A stretch of DNA of 47,042 bases, from assembly GCA_029553855.1 (NCBI GenBank), contig JAKPKE010000105.1, positions 1-47,042 on the forward strand. The letters run 5' to 3'. Below are positions 34,369 to 42,729 of the stretch, one piece after another. The DNA is from Bacillota bacterium. Lineage in GTDB: Bacteria; Bacillota; Clostridia; Lutisporales; Lutisporaceae. The translations under genes and the position numbers were made by a program. Position 1 is the first letter of the stretch, and each line of letters starts with the position of its first letter. The notes below the pieces were generated by a model, which was not told the DNA's origin, made no database searches, and saw only the letters and a list, made by a program, of their open reading frames with translations.

Positions 34369-35009
34369 AGCTTTTTAACCTCCCTGCATGGATTCCCATA
34401 TGCAAGTGTATTGCCTTCAATATCTTTCAAAACTATGCTTCCCATACCTATTACTGAATCCGGCCCTATTTTGACCTGCTGCTTAATAACACTACCTGCA
34501 CCTATATATGTATCGCTTCCGATATGCACCCCTCCGCATATTACGGCTCCGGGCGATATATTGACAAACTCTTCAATAACGCAGTCATGTTCTATGATAC
34601 TGGAGGTATTTACTATTGCCCCTTTTCCAATAACAGATCCCCCATTCACAACCGCATTTTTCCCTATGAATACTCCAGCTTCTATATTGGCATATTTACT
34701 GACATTGGCTGAAGAATCAATAATACTTGGTATAATGAATCCTATCTGCTCAATTTTCATAAATAATTTTTTTCGGGCTGAGGGATTCCCAATATTTCCA
34801 AGGGTTACAAACGCATGAGTATACCCTTGCTGCAACAGCCCTGCCAGATCATCATCGCAACCAAAAACAGGAACCCCAAGTACATCCGTTCCCATAACTT
34901 CCTTTTTATCAACTATACCTATCTCAGAAAAATTACTGCTTGACAAAAGACTGTCCAATACTGATTTGCAATGTCCTCCTCCCCCAAGCAAAACCAATTT
35001 TCTAGTCAT
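34365..35009 (-). CDS. Sugar O/N-acyltransferase (NeuD/PglD/LegH type)
   Basis: 214-aa protein with an N-terminal nucleotide-sugar-binding fold (RKLVLLGGGGHCKSVLDSLL) and a C-terminal left-handed beta helix of hexapeptide repeats (GVFIGKNAVVNGG, IGKGAIVNTSSIIEHDC, GVHIGSDTYIGAGSVI). In legionaminic synthesis LegH acetylates the 4-amino sugar. The true start is the ATG at 35009, overlapping the upstream stop by eight bases; the longer open frame up to 35126 is upstream-gene sequence. Confidence 0.9.
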   Translation of the reverse strand: MTRKLVLLGGGGHCKSVLDSLLSSSNFSEIGIVDKKEVMGTDVLGVPVFGCDDDLAGLLQQGYTHAFVTLGNIGNPSARKKLFMKIEQIGFIIPSIIDSSANVSKYANIEAGVFIGKNAVVNGGSVIGKGAIVNTSSIIEHDCVIEEFVNISPGAVICGGVHIGSDTYIGAGSVIKQQVKIGPDSVIGMGSIVLKDIEGNTLAYGNPCREVKKL

Positions 35010-36048
35010 CTCCACACAACCTTTTCCGCATTTCTTCCATCTCATCCGGCTGTCCCATATCCATCCATGAATTTTCACTGATTGGATATACCCCAACCTT
35101 CTTGCCTGAACTTCTATGTTTTTCAATTATGTCCGGAAAATCTGACGGCATACCGCCTTCCATTTCTTCAATTACGCCCGGTTCTACAACATAGCAGCCG
35201 GTGTTGGCAAAGAAAGATAATTCCGGCTTTTCCTTCATACCGGAAATTTCACCGTTTTCATGTATTTCAATTACTCCATAGGGTATTCTTATATTCTTCA
35301 GTGACGCTATCATCGTTATAAAATTATTTTCTTTTTTATGGAACTGATATACCTTACCATAGTCCTCCCTTATAAGAATATCACAGTTCGAAAGTATAAA
35401 AGCAGATTTTATTTGATTTTTCAAAAGGCTTAATCCGCCGCCTGTCCCTAAGGGTACGTCTTCGTCAATATATGTAATGCGGTAATCTCTTTTAGTCTCA
35501 TTGAAGTAAGCTTTTATCATATTCTTCTTATGATTGACAATTAAATAAAAATCGTTGCAGCCGTAATGATGAAAGCTGTTTATGATATGTTCGGCTATAG
35601 GCAATTCCCCTATAGGTATAAGCGGTTTAGGGAGTATCTTTGTATAGGGATAAAGCCTTGTGCCGAAACCTCCTGCCATAATAACAACAGGGATATTCAG
35701 GTTTGTTTTTGATTCAATGTCCTCTTTGTTCAGCATCGTAACAGAAATAATTCTTTTATTCTTATCTACTATGGGCAGAGCCTCAATTGTATTTTTCTTC
35801 ATGTACTCTTTTGCTTTATGTTTATCTTTTTCATATAAAAACTTAGGCTTATAGTTCGCAATATCTTTAACCTTCGCATCGAGACTGCCCTTTGCCAGTA
35901 TCCATCTCCTTATATCCCCGTCAGTTATTGCCGCTGCCAGTTTGCCTTCACTTTCAACAAACAATACTTTTTTTGATGTTCTATCAAGAACTTCCATTGC
36001 CTGAATCATTGTACTGTTCTCTTCTATCAATATGTCCCTGACATCCAT
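35002..36048 (-). CDS. CBS-domain nucleotidyltransferase (PtmE-like)
   Basis: 348-aa fusion. Residues 1-115 are two CBS motifs. Residues 118-348 are a sugar-phosphate nucleotidyltransferase (MAGGFGTRLYPYTKILPKPL, then VPLGTGGGL). The same fusion in Campylobacter (PtmE) makes GDP-glucosamine for legionaminic acid. The CBS pair may sense nucleotide levels. Specificity for GTP rather than UTP cannot be seen directly. Confidence 0.88.
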   Translation of the reverse strand: MDVRDILIEENSTMIQAMEVLDRTSKKVLFVESEGKLAAAITDGDIRRWILAKGSLDAKVKDIANYKPKFLYEKDKHKAKEYMKKNTIEALPIVDKNKRIISVTMLNKEDIESKTNLNIPVVIMAGGFGTRLYPYTKILPKPLIPIGELPIAEHIINSFHHYGCNDFYLIVNHKKNMIKAYFNETKRDYRITYIDEDVPLGTGGGLSLLKNQIKSAFILSNCDILIREDYGKVYQFHKKENNFITMIASLKNIRIPYGVIEIHENGEISGMKEKPELSFFANTGCYVVEPGVIEEMEGGMPSDFPDIIEKHRSSGKKVGVYPISENSWMDMGQPDEMEEMRKRLCGDD

Positions 36049-36098
36049 AATAACCCCCCCAACACCTATCTTCTCTGACTGTATATACTCTTATCCTG

Positions 36099-37217
36099 TC
36101 ATTTTTCTTTCCATATCGGATTCTTAAGAACCCATTCACCATACGGGTTCTTCTCAAAGATGTCTTTATTGTAAAAAGAATCTATTATATTCCAAAATTC
36201 GGCCTCTGTGTAACCCAAAAACTGAATAAAGTCCTGCACACACTTTATATCAAGCTTATGGTCGCGCTCCCTGACAAGTCCGATAGCTTCTTCCCTTGAA
36301 ATAAAGCCATATCTTACATAACGTGCCGCATAGTCTGTAGCAGAGGCATGCCCGAATTTGGGATATTTCATCCAGGAATGTACTAAATATGCCCTGCTGT
36401 CTATTTGATCAAAATTCTCGATGTGATGTGTTCTATCCCATTCATGACTTAGATCATGAAAGCCCCTTGACAATGCAAATTTGTAATTTGCGTAACTGTT
36501 CCAAGGAACAAAATATGAAACATACATAGGATCCAGTCTGTCCATTTCTTCCTCTGAAGGTGCTTTGGTGAATTCAATAGACTGCTCCGTTATACCTTCA
36601 ATCCCAAGCAGCTCTGAAATCGGGATATCGGATGCCACTCCATTGCTGAGCTGATTTTTCGCAGAGTATGTTTCTACATAATCGGTGCCGCCATATTCAT
36701 AACTTACATTTTCGCCGTATACCAGGAGGGGAGTATTGAATTTGATAGCCATATTCAGTGGGAATGTATATATAAGCCTGTCTAAAAACCATGTTGGTTT
36801 TCCATATTTCTCAAAGGTGTACCTCATCAGTTTTTTTTGGGTTCTTATATCCGGTTTCAGAGTGATAATATGACAGCCAAATTCCTCCGAAATGTTTTTC
36901 AGGTTGTGCCTGCCAGCTTCAGTCATTTCAAAATTATCCTCAACTGAGAAGAGTATAGGATTCATTTTCATAACTTCTTTCATAAAGTATACCTGATAAT
37001 GACTATCCTTGCCACCGCTGACTGCTATAGCACAGTCACAGGATGTTCCGTTCATTCCCCTATACTTGTCACAAAGCTTCTTCAATTCTTTATACCGCTC
37101 GTCCCAGTTGATTTCTTTCCTTTTTTCATAAGACCGGCAAGCAGAGCATATGCCATTCTCGTCCAGCTTGATTCCCGGCCTGGTATCCGGCATGACGCAC
37201 ATTTTACAATATTTCAT
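36099..37217 (-). CDS. N-acetyl sugar amidotransferase (PseA/WbpG type)
   Basis: 372-aa PP-loop ATPase: zinc Cys pairs C4/C7 and C24/C27, then the ATP loop SGGKDS (67-72) and the ENVSYEYGG segment. This family turns an N-acetyl into an acetamidino group on pseudaminic or legionaminic acid (or on LPS sugars). Its presence suggests the product here carries an acetamidino substituent. A separate glutamine amidotransferase partner is not seen in the window. Confidence 0.85.
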   Translation of the reverse strand: MKYCKMCVMPDTRPGIKLDENGICSACRSYEKRKEINWDERYKELKKLCDKYRGMNGTSCDCAIAVSGGKDSHYQVYFMKEVMKMNPILFSVEDNFEMTEAGRHNLKNISEEFGCHIITLKPDIRTQKKLMRYTFEKYGKPTWFLDRLIYTFPLNMAIKFNTPLLVYGENVSYEYGGTDYVETYSAKNQLSNGVASDIPISELLGIEGITEQSIEFTKAPSEEEMDRLDPMYVSYFVPWNSYANYKFALSRGFHDLSHEWDRTHHIENFDQIDSRAYLVHSWMKYPKFGHASATDYAARYVRYGFISREEAIGLVRERDHKLDIKCVQDFIQFLGYTEAEFWNIIDSFYNKDIFEKNPYGEWVLKNPIWKEK

Positions 37218-37237
37218 TTTATCCTCTCCGCTTCAAA

Positions 37238-38221
37238 TCATAGATTGTAAATCCCAACCTTATACCTCTCTAAATTGTTTCTAAAAAATTCTATTGTCTC
37301 AGCCAAGCCTTGCTCAAGAGTAAATCTTGGCCTCCAATCGGTCAATCGTTTAATCTTTTCATTGGAACCAAGAAGTCTTTCTACCTCACTTTTTTCCGGC
37401 CTTAGCCTCTTCTCATCACATACTACCCTCGCATTAGGGTTAATCTGCCTTATAAGTTCATCTGCAAGCTGTCCTATGGAGATTTCCTGTTGGGATGCGA
37501 TATTTATCTCTTCCCCAAGGGTTTTATCCGATTTTGCAATATCCATAAATCCCTTTACAGTGTCCTTGACATAATTGAAATCTCTTGTTGGTGTAAGAGA
37601 TCCCAGCTGTATTTCTTTCCTGCCCGAAAGAAGCTGTGTAATAATTGTCGGAATAACCGCCCTTGCCGATTGGCGGGGTCCGTACGTATTAAAAGGTCTT
37701 ACTATTGTTATCGGCATTCCATAGCTTTTATTGAAGGACTCTGCCAATCTGTCGGCCCCTATTTTAGTAGCAGAGTACGGTGATTGCCCCTGATAGGGGT
37801 GATTTTCATCGATAGGGACATATTGGGCTGTACCATATACTTCAGATGTTGAAGTAACAAGTATTCTCGAGGCTTCTGAATCCCTGGCAGCCTGCAATAC
37901 ATTAAGAGTACCTTTAATGTTTGTATCCACGTATGAATCCGGTGAATTATAGCTGAAAGGTATGGCTATAAGTGCAGCCAGATGGTATATCTCATCCGCC
38001 CCCTCCGCTGCTTCTCTCACACCGTTTGGATCCCTGATGTCCCCCGCAAAAACTTCTATTTCTTTTAATATTTCTTTAGGCAGTGTATCAAGCCACCCCC
38101 ATGAATTGAATGAGTTGTAATATACAAATGCTCTGACTGTTTTTTTACCTTCCCTGACAATCTCTTCCGCAAGATGGCTCCCAATAAAACCATCTGCTCC
38201 TGTTATAAGCACCCTGCTCAA
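37238..38221 (-). CDS. legB: NDP-sugar 4,6-dehydratase LegB-like
   Basis: 327-aa extended SDR: GADGFIGSH (8-16), STSEVYGTAQYVPIDE, the Tyr149-Lys153 pair (YSATK), and RPFNTYGPRQSARAVIP. LegB removes water from a GDP- or UDP-GlcNAc to give the 4-keto-6-deoxy sugar. It is the first gene of the cluster, started at the TTG at 38221 with GGGGGAGG upstream. The usual next step, the LegC aminotransferase, is missing from the operon. Only AT-rich sequence and no clear promoter is seen in the 220 bp upstream. Confidence 0.9.
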   Translation of the reverse strand: MSRVLITGADGFIGSHLAEEIVREGKKTVRAFVYYNSFNSWGWLDTLPKEILKEIEVFAGDIRDPNGVREAAEGADEIYHLAALIAIPFSYNSPDSYVDTNIKGTLNVLQAARDSEASRILVTSTSEVYGTAQYVPIDENHPYQGQSPYSATKIGADRLAESFNKSYGMPITIVRPFNTYGPRQSARAVIPTIITQLLSGRKEIQLGSLTPTRDFNYVKDTVKGFMDIAKSDKTLGEEINIASQQEISIGQLADELIRQINPNARVVCDEKRLRPEKSEVERLLGSNEKIKRLTDWRPRFTLEQGLAETIEFFRNNLERYKVGIYNL

Positions 38222-38443
38222 TAGTATTCCTCCCCCGCTTCAGTATTTTACAGCACGATCTAACCTCCAAAGAATTAACCTTACCGGATTTACGAATAGT
38301 AATTAATCCAAAATATATTTCATGAACTATATGGTATTTTCTACATTATATATTTCGTCTATTTTTTCAGATAACTATACCTGTTTTGATTAATCTCTGC
38401 GCATATTATTTTCATCATATTCGAGCTTTCAAGTCATGAAACA

Positions 38444-38466
38444 CAAAAAAGCCCTTTCGGACTTTT
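38444..38466 (-). terminator. Terminator of the tRNA operon
   Basis: AAAGTCC-GAAA-GGGCTTT followed by T residues on the minus strand, ten bases after tRNA-Tyr. Confidence 0.85.
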
Positions 38467-38474
38467 GATTTCAA

Positions 38475-38559
38475 TGGTGGGGAAAGGTGGATTCGAACCA
38501 CCGAAGTCTGAGACAACAGATTTACAGTCTGCCCCCTTTGGCCGCTTGGGTATTTCCCC
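38475..38559 (-). tRNA. tRNA-Tyr (GTA)
   Basis: Acceptor GGGGAAA/TTTCCCC, discriminator A and encoded CCA (38477-38475). The anticodon loop CTGTAAA gives GTA. A long variable arm, as expected for bacterial tRNA-Tyr, brings it to 85 nt with CCA. Confidence 0.95.
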
Positions 38560-38563
38560 ATTA

Positions 38564-38639
38564 TGGAGCTGGTGATGGGACTCGAACCCGCAACCTGCTG
38601 ATTACAAATCAGCTGCTCTGCCAATTGAGCTACACCAGC
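38564..38639 (-). tRNA. tRNA-Thr (TGT)
   Basis: Acceptor GCTGGTG/CACCAGC, encoded CCA. The anticodon stem-loop TGATTTGTAATCA gives TGT. The T-arm has the normal GGTTCGAGT loop. Confidence 0.95.
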
Positions 38640-38693
38640 ACTTCTATCTCTCCAACCTCCAACTTCTAACCTAAAGCAGTTTGGAAAAAGTCG

Positions 38694-38817
38694 CTCCGCA
38701 ATTGCTTCGCTTCATACTAATGAATGTCGGTCTTTTTCCGCTTCGCGGGCCAAATGCCTCCGCAATTGCTACGGCATAAATCAAGGAATGTCGGTCTTTT
38801 TCCGCTTCGCGGAAAAA
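38694..38817. repeat. Tandem imperfect direct repeat between tRNA-Thr and tRNA-Glu
   Basis: Two ~55-bp units (38694-38749 and 38758-38812) share CTCCGCAATTGCT and then GAATGTCGGTCTTTTTCCGC and TTCGCGG. The second ends in a perfect nine-bp-arm hairpin, TTTTTCCGC-TTC-GCGGAAAAA (38797-38817). It splits an otherwise compact tRNA operon. Confidence 0.75.
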
Positions 38818-38819
38818 GC

Positions 38820-38894
38820 TGGTGACCCGTGGGGGAATCGAACCCCCGTTACCGCCGTGAAAGGGCGATGTCTTGACCGCTTGACCAACGGGCC
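38820..38894 (-). tRNA. tRNA-Glu (TTC)
   Basis: Acceptor GGCCCGT/ACGGGTC (one G-T), discriminator A, encoded CCA. The loop CTTTCAC gives anticodon TTC. Length is 75 nt with CCA. Confidence 0.95.
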
Positions 38895-38905
38895 ATAAAA
38901 ACTTA

Positions 38906-38981
38906 TGGTCGGGGTGACAGGACTTGAACCTGCGGCCCCATGGTCCCAAACCACGTACGCTACCATCTGCGCTACACCCCG
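38906..38981 (-). tRNA. tRNA-Pro (TGG)
   Basis: Acceptor CGGGGTG/CACCCCG, discriminator A, encoded CCA. The anticodon loop TTTGGGA gives TGG. First gene of the four-tRNA operon. Confidence 0.95.
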
Positions 38982-39217
38982 ACACAGCTTCTCTATTATA
39001 TAAAAAATAAGGGTATCAATCAATTATCAAATTTGGCTGAAAACTACAAAAAACAGAGAATACATCGCTTATTTTTTAATATGCTGTGTTTTAATACCGA
39101 TTATTCATAATTATAATGCCCTTATGCTAAAAAATCAACAGTGAAATCGTTTCCATATATGCAGTATAGCCGGTATGGAGTAAAATAAGTAAAGTTATGC
39201 AATGCACTTACTGCCAA

Positions 39218-39349
39218 AAGAACAAAGGCGGCTTTGTCGCATTTGCCGCACATGCGCCTTTTCCGAATGCAATGAGGAAATAATGGCGCGGGCACTCAAA
39301 TCAAAGGTTTTTATATTATAGGATAGTTATACTTTCCTATAATATAAGA
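39218..39349. repeat. Dispersed ~130-bp repeat, copy B
   Basis: AAGAACAAAGGCGGCTTTGT, GGCGCGGGCACTCAAATCAA and the terminal hairpin (17-bp arms at 39311-39327 and 39331-39347, loop TAT, one mismatch) match copy A in order and spacing. The outer stem pairs have changed together. It occupies much of the gap of about 440 bp between tRNA-Pro and yyaC; the rest is AT-rich with nothing else I can identify. Confidence 0.85.
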
Positions 39350-39425
39350 ATAATTGTGCATACCTGCCAATATATTTATATTAATGCCTGCCATGAGCAT
39401 AAAAAAAGTACTTGGAGGTCATATA

Positions 39426-39986
39426 TTGATTGAAAACAGCAGCATTAATGAAGGCATATGTGTATATTACAAGGATAACCGGGCACATTTGAAAATTTCC
39501 GAATTTTTGAAATCACTTAATTTCAATAAATGCATAGTACTTTGTATAGGTACAGACAGGTTTATCGGCGACTGTCTGGGACCACTTACCGGTACCCTGT
39601 TAAGCAAGCTTGGTCTGACAATCCCTGTCATAGGTACACTGGAAAATCCTATCCATGCTATAAATCTCAGGAAAACGCTGTCACAAATCAAAACATCCTA
39701 TGGGGACCATAGGGTTATTGCCATAGATGCCTGCCTGGGAACAAACCGGGGCGTAGGCTACATACAGGTTAAGGAAGGAAGCATTCAGCCCGGCAGAGGT
39801 GTCGGAAAGAAGCTCTCCTATGTGGGAGACTGCTCTATCATGGGAATAGTCGACAAAACTGCGGAATCTGACGACTATGAATATGAAAACTACCTTAGAA
39901 TGAGTAATGTAAGGCTGGGAACAGTATTGAAAATGGCGGAAACAATTGTAAAAGGGGTATATGCTGCCTATGGCAGCATATACTAG
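39426..39986 (+). CDS. yyaC: Putative sporulation protein YyaC
   Basis: 186-aa protein with the YyaC pattern: CIVLCIGTDRFIGDCLGPLT, VIAIDACLGTNRGVGYIQVK and LSYVGDCSIMGIVD. The family is related to the GPR spore protease and is found in spore formers; the activity is not well defined. The start is the TTG at 39426, with GGAGGT six bases upstream; the longer frame from 39354 has no ribosome binding site and runs from repeat sequence. It is one of only two plus-strand genes and converges on fabZ. Confidence 0.88.
   Translation: MIENSSINEGICVYYKDNRAHLKISEFLKSLNFNKCIVLCIGTDRFIGDCLGPLTGTLLSKLGLTIPVIGTLENPIHAINLRKTLSQIKTSYGDHRVIAIDACLGTNRGVGYIQVKEGSIQPGRGVGKKLSYVGDCSIMGIVDKTAESDDYEYENYLRMSNVRLGTVLKMAETIVKGVYAAYGSIY
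39957..39983. repeat. Perfect 12-bp-arm hairpin at the 3' end of yyaC
   Basis: GTATATGCTGCC and its complement with loop TAT cover the last codons of yyaC. There is no T-tract. Like the hairpin at 501-527, it lies at a convergent gene end and is inside coding sequence. Confidence 0.6.
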
Positions 39987-40008
39987 ATACGAGACACGAG
40001 ATACGAAA
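39984..40008. repeat. Short member of the decayed oligomer family (yyaC/fabZ gap)
   Basis: TAGATACGAGACACGAGATAC: degenerate GATACGAGAC-type units between the convergent yyaC and fabZ genes, in the reverse orientation to those at 25000-25030. Confidence 0.35.
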
Positions 40009-40437
40009 CTATTTATTTATTATTGCAAACATCAGTTCTCCCGAAGCTGCAAGCTCGTCTGCCACATAGGCCTCGGCCTTTGCTTTTCCTATTCCTCTTT
40101 TGAAATAGAGCATCTCTATTTCCATCCTTAGGGTATCACCGGGGATAACCTGACGCCTGAATCTCAACCCATCAATTCCGGTAAACACTGCCAGTTTGCC
40201 CTTGTGTTCCTCCATCCCCAATATGGCTGCGGCACCTACCTGTGCCATAGCTTCTACAATAAGCACTCCGGGCATAACCGGATTCCCCGGAAAGTGACCT
40301 TGAAAAAAGGGCTCATTAACAGAAACATTTTTTATTCCTACTGCCCTTTTGCCGTATTCTATTTCAGTTATTTTATCTACCAGCAGAAAAGGATATCTGT
40401 GGGGTATTATTTTTTGTATTTCAATGCTATTTAACAT
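40009..40437 (-). CDS. fabZ: 3-hydroxyacyl-ACP dehydratase FabZ
   Basis: 142-aa hot-dog enzyme of fatty acid synthesis. The catalytic His lies in [14 protein letters not shown] and the Glu in [22 protein letters not shown] marks the N-terminus. The ATG at 40437 overlaps the upstream rod-protein gene by 11 bases, so it is coupled to a flagellar operon with a sigma-D-type promoter. Bacillus ywpB (fabZ) has the same neighbourhood. Confidence 0.96.
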   Translation of the reverse strand: MLNSIEIQKIIPHRYPFLLVDKITEIEYGKRAVGIKNVSVNEPFFQGHFPGNPVMPGVLIVEAMAQVGAAAILGMEEHKGKLAVFTGIDGLRFRRQVIPGDTLRMEIEMLYFKRGIGKAKAEAYVADELAASGELMFAIINK

Positions 40438-40801
40438 TGTTTTCCTCGCTCTCTTTCTTTATGTTCTTTGAAAGCTGCCGGTAAAGTATATCGCCTAACC
40501 CGGTTCCATTGCCCTTTGATACTTCTTCGGCATACTTGTCAAGCAGCATATCCTCATACATGTCTTCTGCAAACCCGCCCCTGAACAAATCACTTTTCTG
40601 CACTGTATTCCGCATTTGTTTAAACATCATGCTTACAAACAGCGACTCCAAGTCCCTGCAAGTCTGTTTTAGCTTTTCTTCGTCCTTTTCCTCAATGGCC
40701 TTCTCCAAAGCTCTCTCAAATTCTCCCTGCCTGGCCTCCTGAAATTTTCCTTTTATATTAGTATAATCAACTGCATTCAAATTATTAATCGGATTAACCA
40801 T
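40427..40801 (-). CDS. FlgJ-like rod-binding protein
   Basis: 124-aa protein matching the rod-binding domain of FlgJ ([20 protein letters not shown], then [20 protein letters not shown]) without the muramidase domain of proteobacterial FlgJ. It should cap the growing rod. A separate peptidoglycan hydrolase would be needed. It lies between flgG and fabZ. Confidence 0.88.
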   Translation of the reverse strand: MVNPINNLNAVDYTNIKGKFQEARQGEFERALEKAIEEKDEEKLKQTCRDLESLFVSMMFKQMRNTVQKSDLFRGGFAEDMYEDMLLDKYAEEVSKGNGTGLGDILYRQLSKNIKKESEENNVK

Positions 40802-40832
40802 GTTTCCACCTCATTCTCACCTGCTGCATTGC

Positions 40833-41627
40833 CTATCTTCTCAGGTTATTTGCCAGTCCTAGCATTTCATCGGCTGTCTGTATGGATTTTGAGTTCATTT
40901 CATAAGCTCTCTGAGCTTGTATAAGCTTTACCATTTCTTCAACTATCTGAACGTTGGAATACTCCAGATAACCCTGAAGTATATTTCCGCCTGTACCGTC
41001 GTTCTGAGTATCAAAAGCCTCCCCGCTGGCTCCTGTAGTTATATACAGGTTCTTGCCAATACTCTCAAGCCCCGCAGGATTAACAAAAGTTATTATTGAA
41101 AGGCTCCCCAGCTCTTCGATTGTACCGTCCTCTCTCTTAACCGAAATAAATCCTCTTTGATCTATGGTTACATCCTTAACCTCCGAGCCTAATTCAATAT
41201 TGCCGTTTTCGCCCTGAACATAATATCCTTCTGAGGTTACAAGGTTGTAGTTTTCTCCATCTACCGATATCTTAAAGCTTCCGTCCTTTGTATAATATTC
41301 CTGGCCTTCCGGCCCAAGGATTTTGAAAAAACCCCGGCCGTCAATTGCAATGTCATACGGGTTATTGGTTGCATCAAGGCTTCCTGTAGTAAAGAATTTA
41401 ACCGAGGCAGCCGCCATAACCCCATGACCGACCTGCAGATTGATCGGTTTGCCCTGACCATCCTTTACAATTCCTCTTTCCATTGTTTCATAGAGCAGAT
41501 CCTTGAACTCCACTCTTGACTTTTTGTAAGAAACTGAATTTACATTTGCCATATTATTGGATATGGTATCAACATTGAGCTGTTGAGCCTGCATCCCTGT
41601 ACTTGCTGTCCAAAGAGCCCTCATCAT
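40833..41627 (-). CDS. flgG: Flagellar basal-body rod protein FlgG/FlhP
   Basis: 264-aa distal rod protein: MMRALWTASTGMQAQQLNVD and NNMANVNSVSYKKSRVEF at the N-terminus, ATNNPYDIAIDGRGFFKILG in the middle, and the C-terminal VQIVEEMVKLIQAQRAYEMN helix. This is the Bacillus flhP position. Confidence 0.95.
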   Translation of the reverse strand: MMRALWTASTGMQAQQLNVDTISNNMANVNSVSYKKSRVEFKDLLYETMERGIVKDGQGKPINLQVGHGVMAAASVKFFTTGSLDATNNPYDIAIDGRGFFKILGPEGQEYYTKDGSFKISVDGENYNLVTSEGYYVQGENGNIELGSEVKDVTIDQRGFISVKREDGTIEELGSLSIITFVNPAGLESIGKNLYITTGASGEAFDTQNDGTGGNILQGYLEYSNVQIVEEMVKLIQAQRAYEMNSKSIQTADEMLGLANNLRR

Positions 41628-41641
41628 GATAAATTACCTCC

Positions 41642-42688
41642 CTATACTCTCCCTATCTCATTTACAGCTTTGCCTATAAGATCATCATGGATCTTTATCA
41701 TCTTCTGATTGGCCTCATAGGTACGCAGCATTGTTATCATTCCGACCATTTCCTTTACCGAATTCACATTGGAACTTTCAAGAAAACCCTGCTGTACTAT
41801 CCCTGCAGTTGTTACCGGCTCTGCTTCAATTCCTTCTTCAATTCTGAAAAGTCCGTTCCCTTCTTTCCGGAGCACATTGTAGTCATCGAAGTCTACAAGC
41901 TTAAGCTTGCCTACCGAATGTGTGTCAGAATACACTTCACCTTTCTCATTCACTGTCATAGGGCCTTCCAATATAATATATCCATCCTCACCAAGGACCT
42001 TATGGCCTTCCTTTGTAACCAGACAGCCCGATCCGTCCTTTTCAAAATCGCCGCTTCTCATATATCTTTCACCTTCCGGGGTCTCAATACAAAAGAAACC
42101 ACTGCCTCTTAACGCCAGATCGAAACTACCTCCGGTAGGATACAGCTGCCCCTGCTCAAAATTAACCTTTACCTCACTGCTGTGTATCCCGTAGCTTAGA
42201 TGTCCCAATACATTTAAAGGCCTTGAAACCTTCAGCCTGTCCACTGCGGTACCTCCCGCAAACACCTGTCCCGTTTCGTCTACAGTCACATCGGCTCCGC
42301 CGGTGTTTATATATCCCTTCTGCCCTAATATGTAATTCCCCTGCGGTGTCACAAGGAAGCCTTCCTCATTGACTTTAAATCCTATTGTCCTGCTCTTGCT
42401 TATGCCCAAAGGGGTTTCCACATTGAAGAAACCGGATGCAGTACCGGCAGTGAATAATTCTCCTTCCTTAATACCGCTTACACCGGATTCTGAGGCCCCT
42501 CCGCCATGTAAGTCCTTATCGAACCCACCTTTTATTTTTGATATGAGAATCTCAGGAAAGTTCCCTGTTAACATAAGGTCCTTTTTATATCCTGCGGTAT
42601 TCGCATTTGCCATGTTGTTGGCTATTATATCTATTCTTTTTGTTTCAGCAACCGCTGAGGATGCAGATATATAAAGCCCTCTGATCAC
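41642..42688 (-). CDS. flhO: Flagellar rod/hook-basal protein FlhO (FlgF-like), with internal duplication
   Basis: 348-aa rod protein with standard ends (MIRGLYISASSAVAETKRID, IIANNMANANTAGYKKD; NVNSVKEMVGMITMLRTYEAN). It is about 80 residues longer than a usual FlgF/FlhO because the central domain is present twice: residues 86-156 (GFFNVETPLG..., NYILGQKGYI) and 197-266 (GFFCIETPEG..., HKVLGEDGYI) align throughout. Its promoter is of sigma-D type. Confidence 0.92.
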   Translation of the reverse strand: MIRGLYISASSAVAETKRIDIIANNMANANTAGYKKDLMLTGNFPEILISKIKGGFDKDLHGGGASESGVSGIKEGELFTAGTASGFFNVETPLGISKSRTIGFKVNEEGFLVTPQGNYILGQKGYINTGGADVTVDETGQVFAGGTAVDRLKVSRPLNVLGHLSYGIHSSEVKVNFEQGQLYPTGGSFDLALRGSGFFCIETPEGERYMRSGDFEKDGSGCLVTKEGHKVLGEDGYIILEGPMTVNEKGEVYSDTHSVGKLKLVDFDDYNVLRKEGNGLFRIEEGIEAEPVTTAGIVQQGFLESSNVNSVKEMVGMITMLRTYEANQKMIKIHDDLIGKAVNEIGRV

Positions 42689-42729
42689 ACTATCACCTAC
42701 AAATATCTTGAATTTGCATTACATGTTTA

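Noticed and set aside
35010-35126. N-terminal extension of the NeuD-like protein
   Set aside because: The segment is the upstream PtmE-like gene read in another frame; the conserved fold starts at the ATG at 35009.
38340-38400. Sigma-D promoter for the legB operon
   Set aside because: GACGAAAT matches six of eight bases but the -35 (ATAG) matches only two of four.
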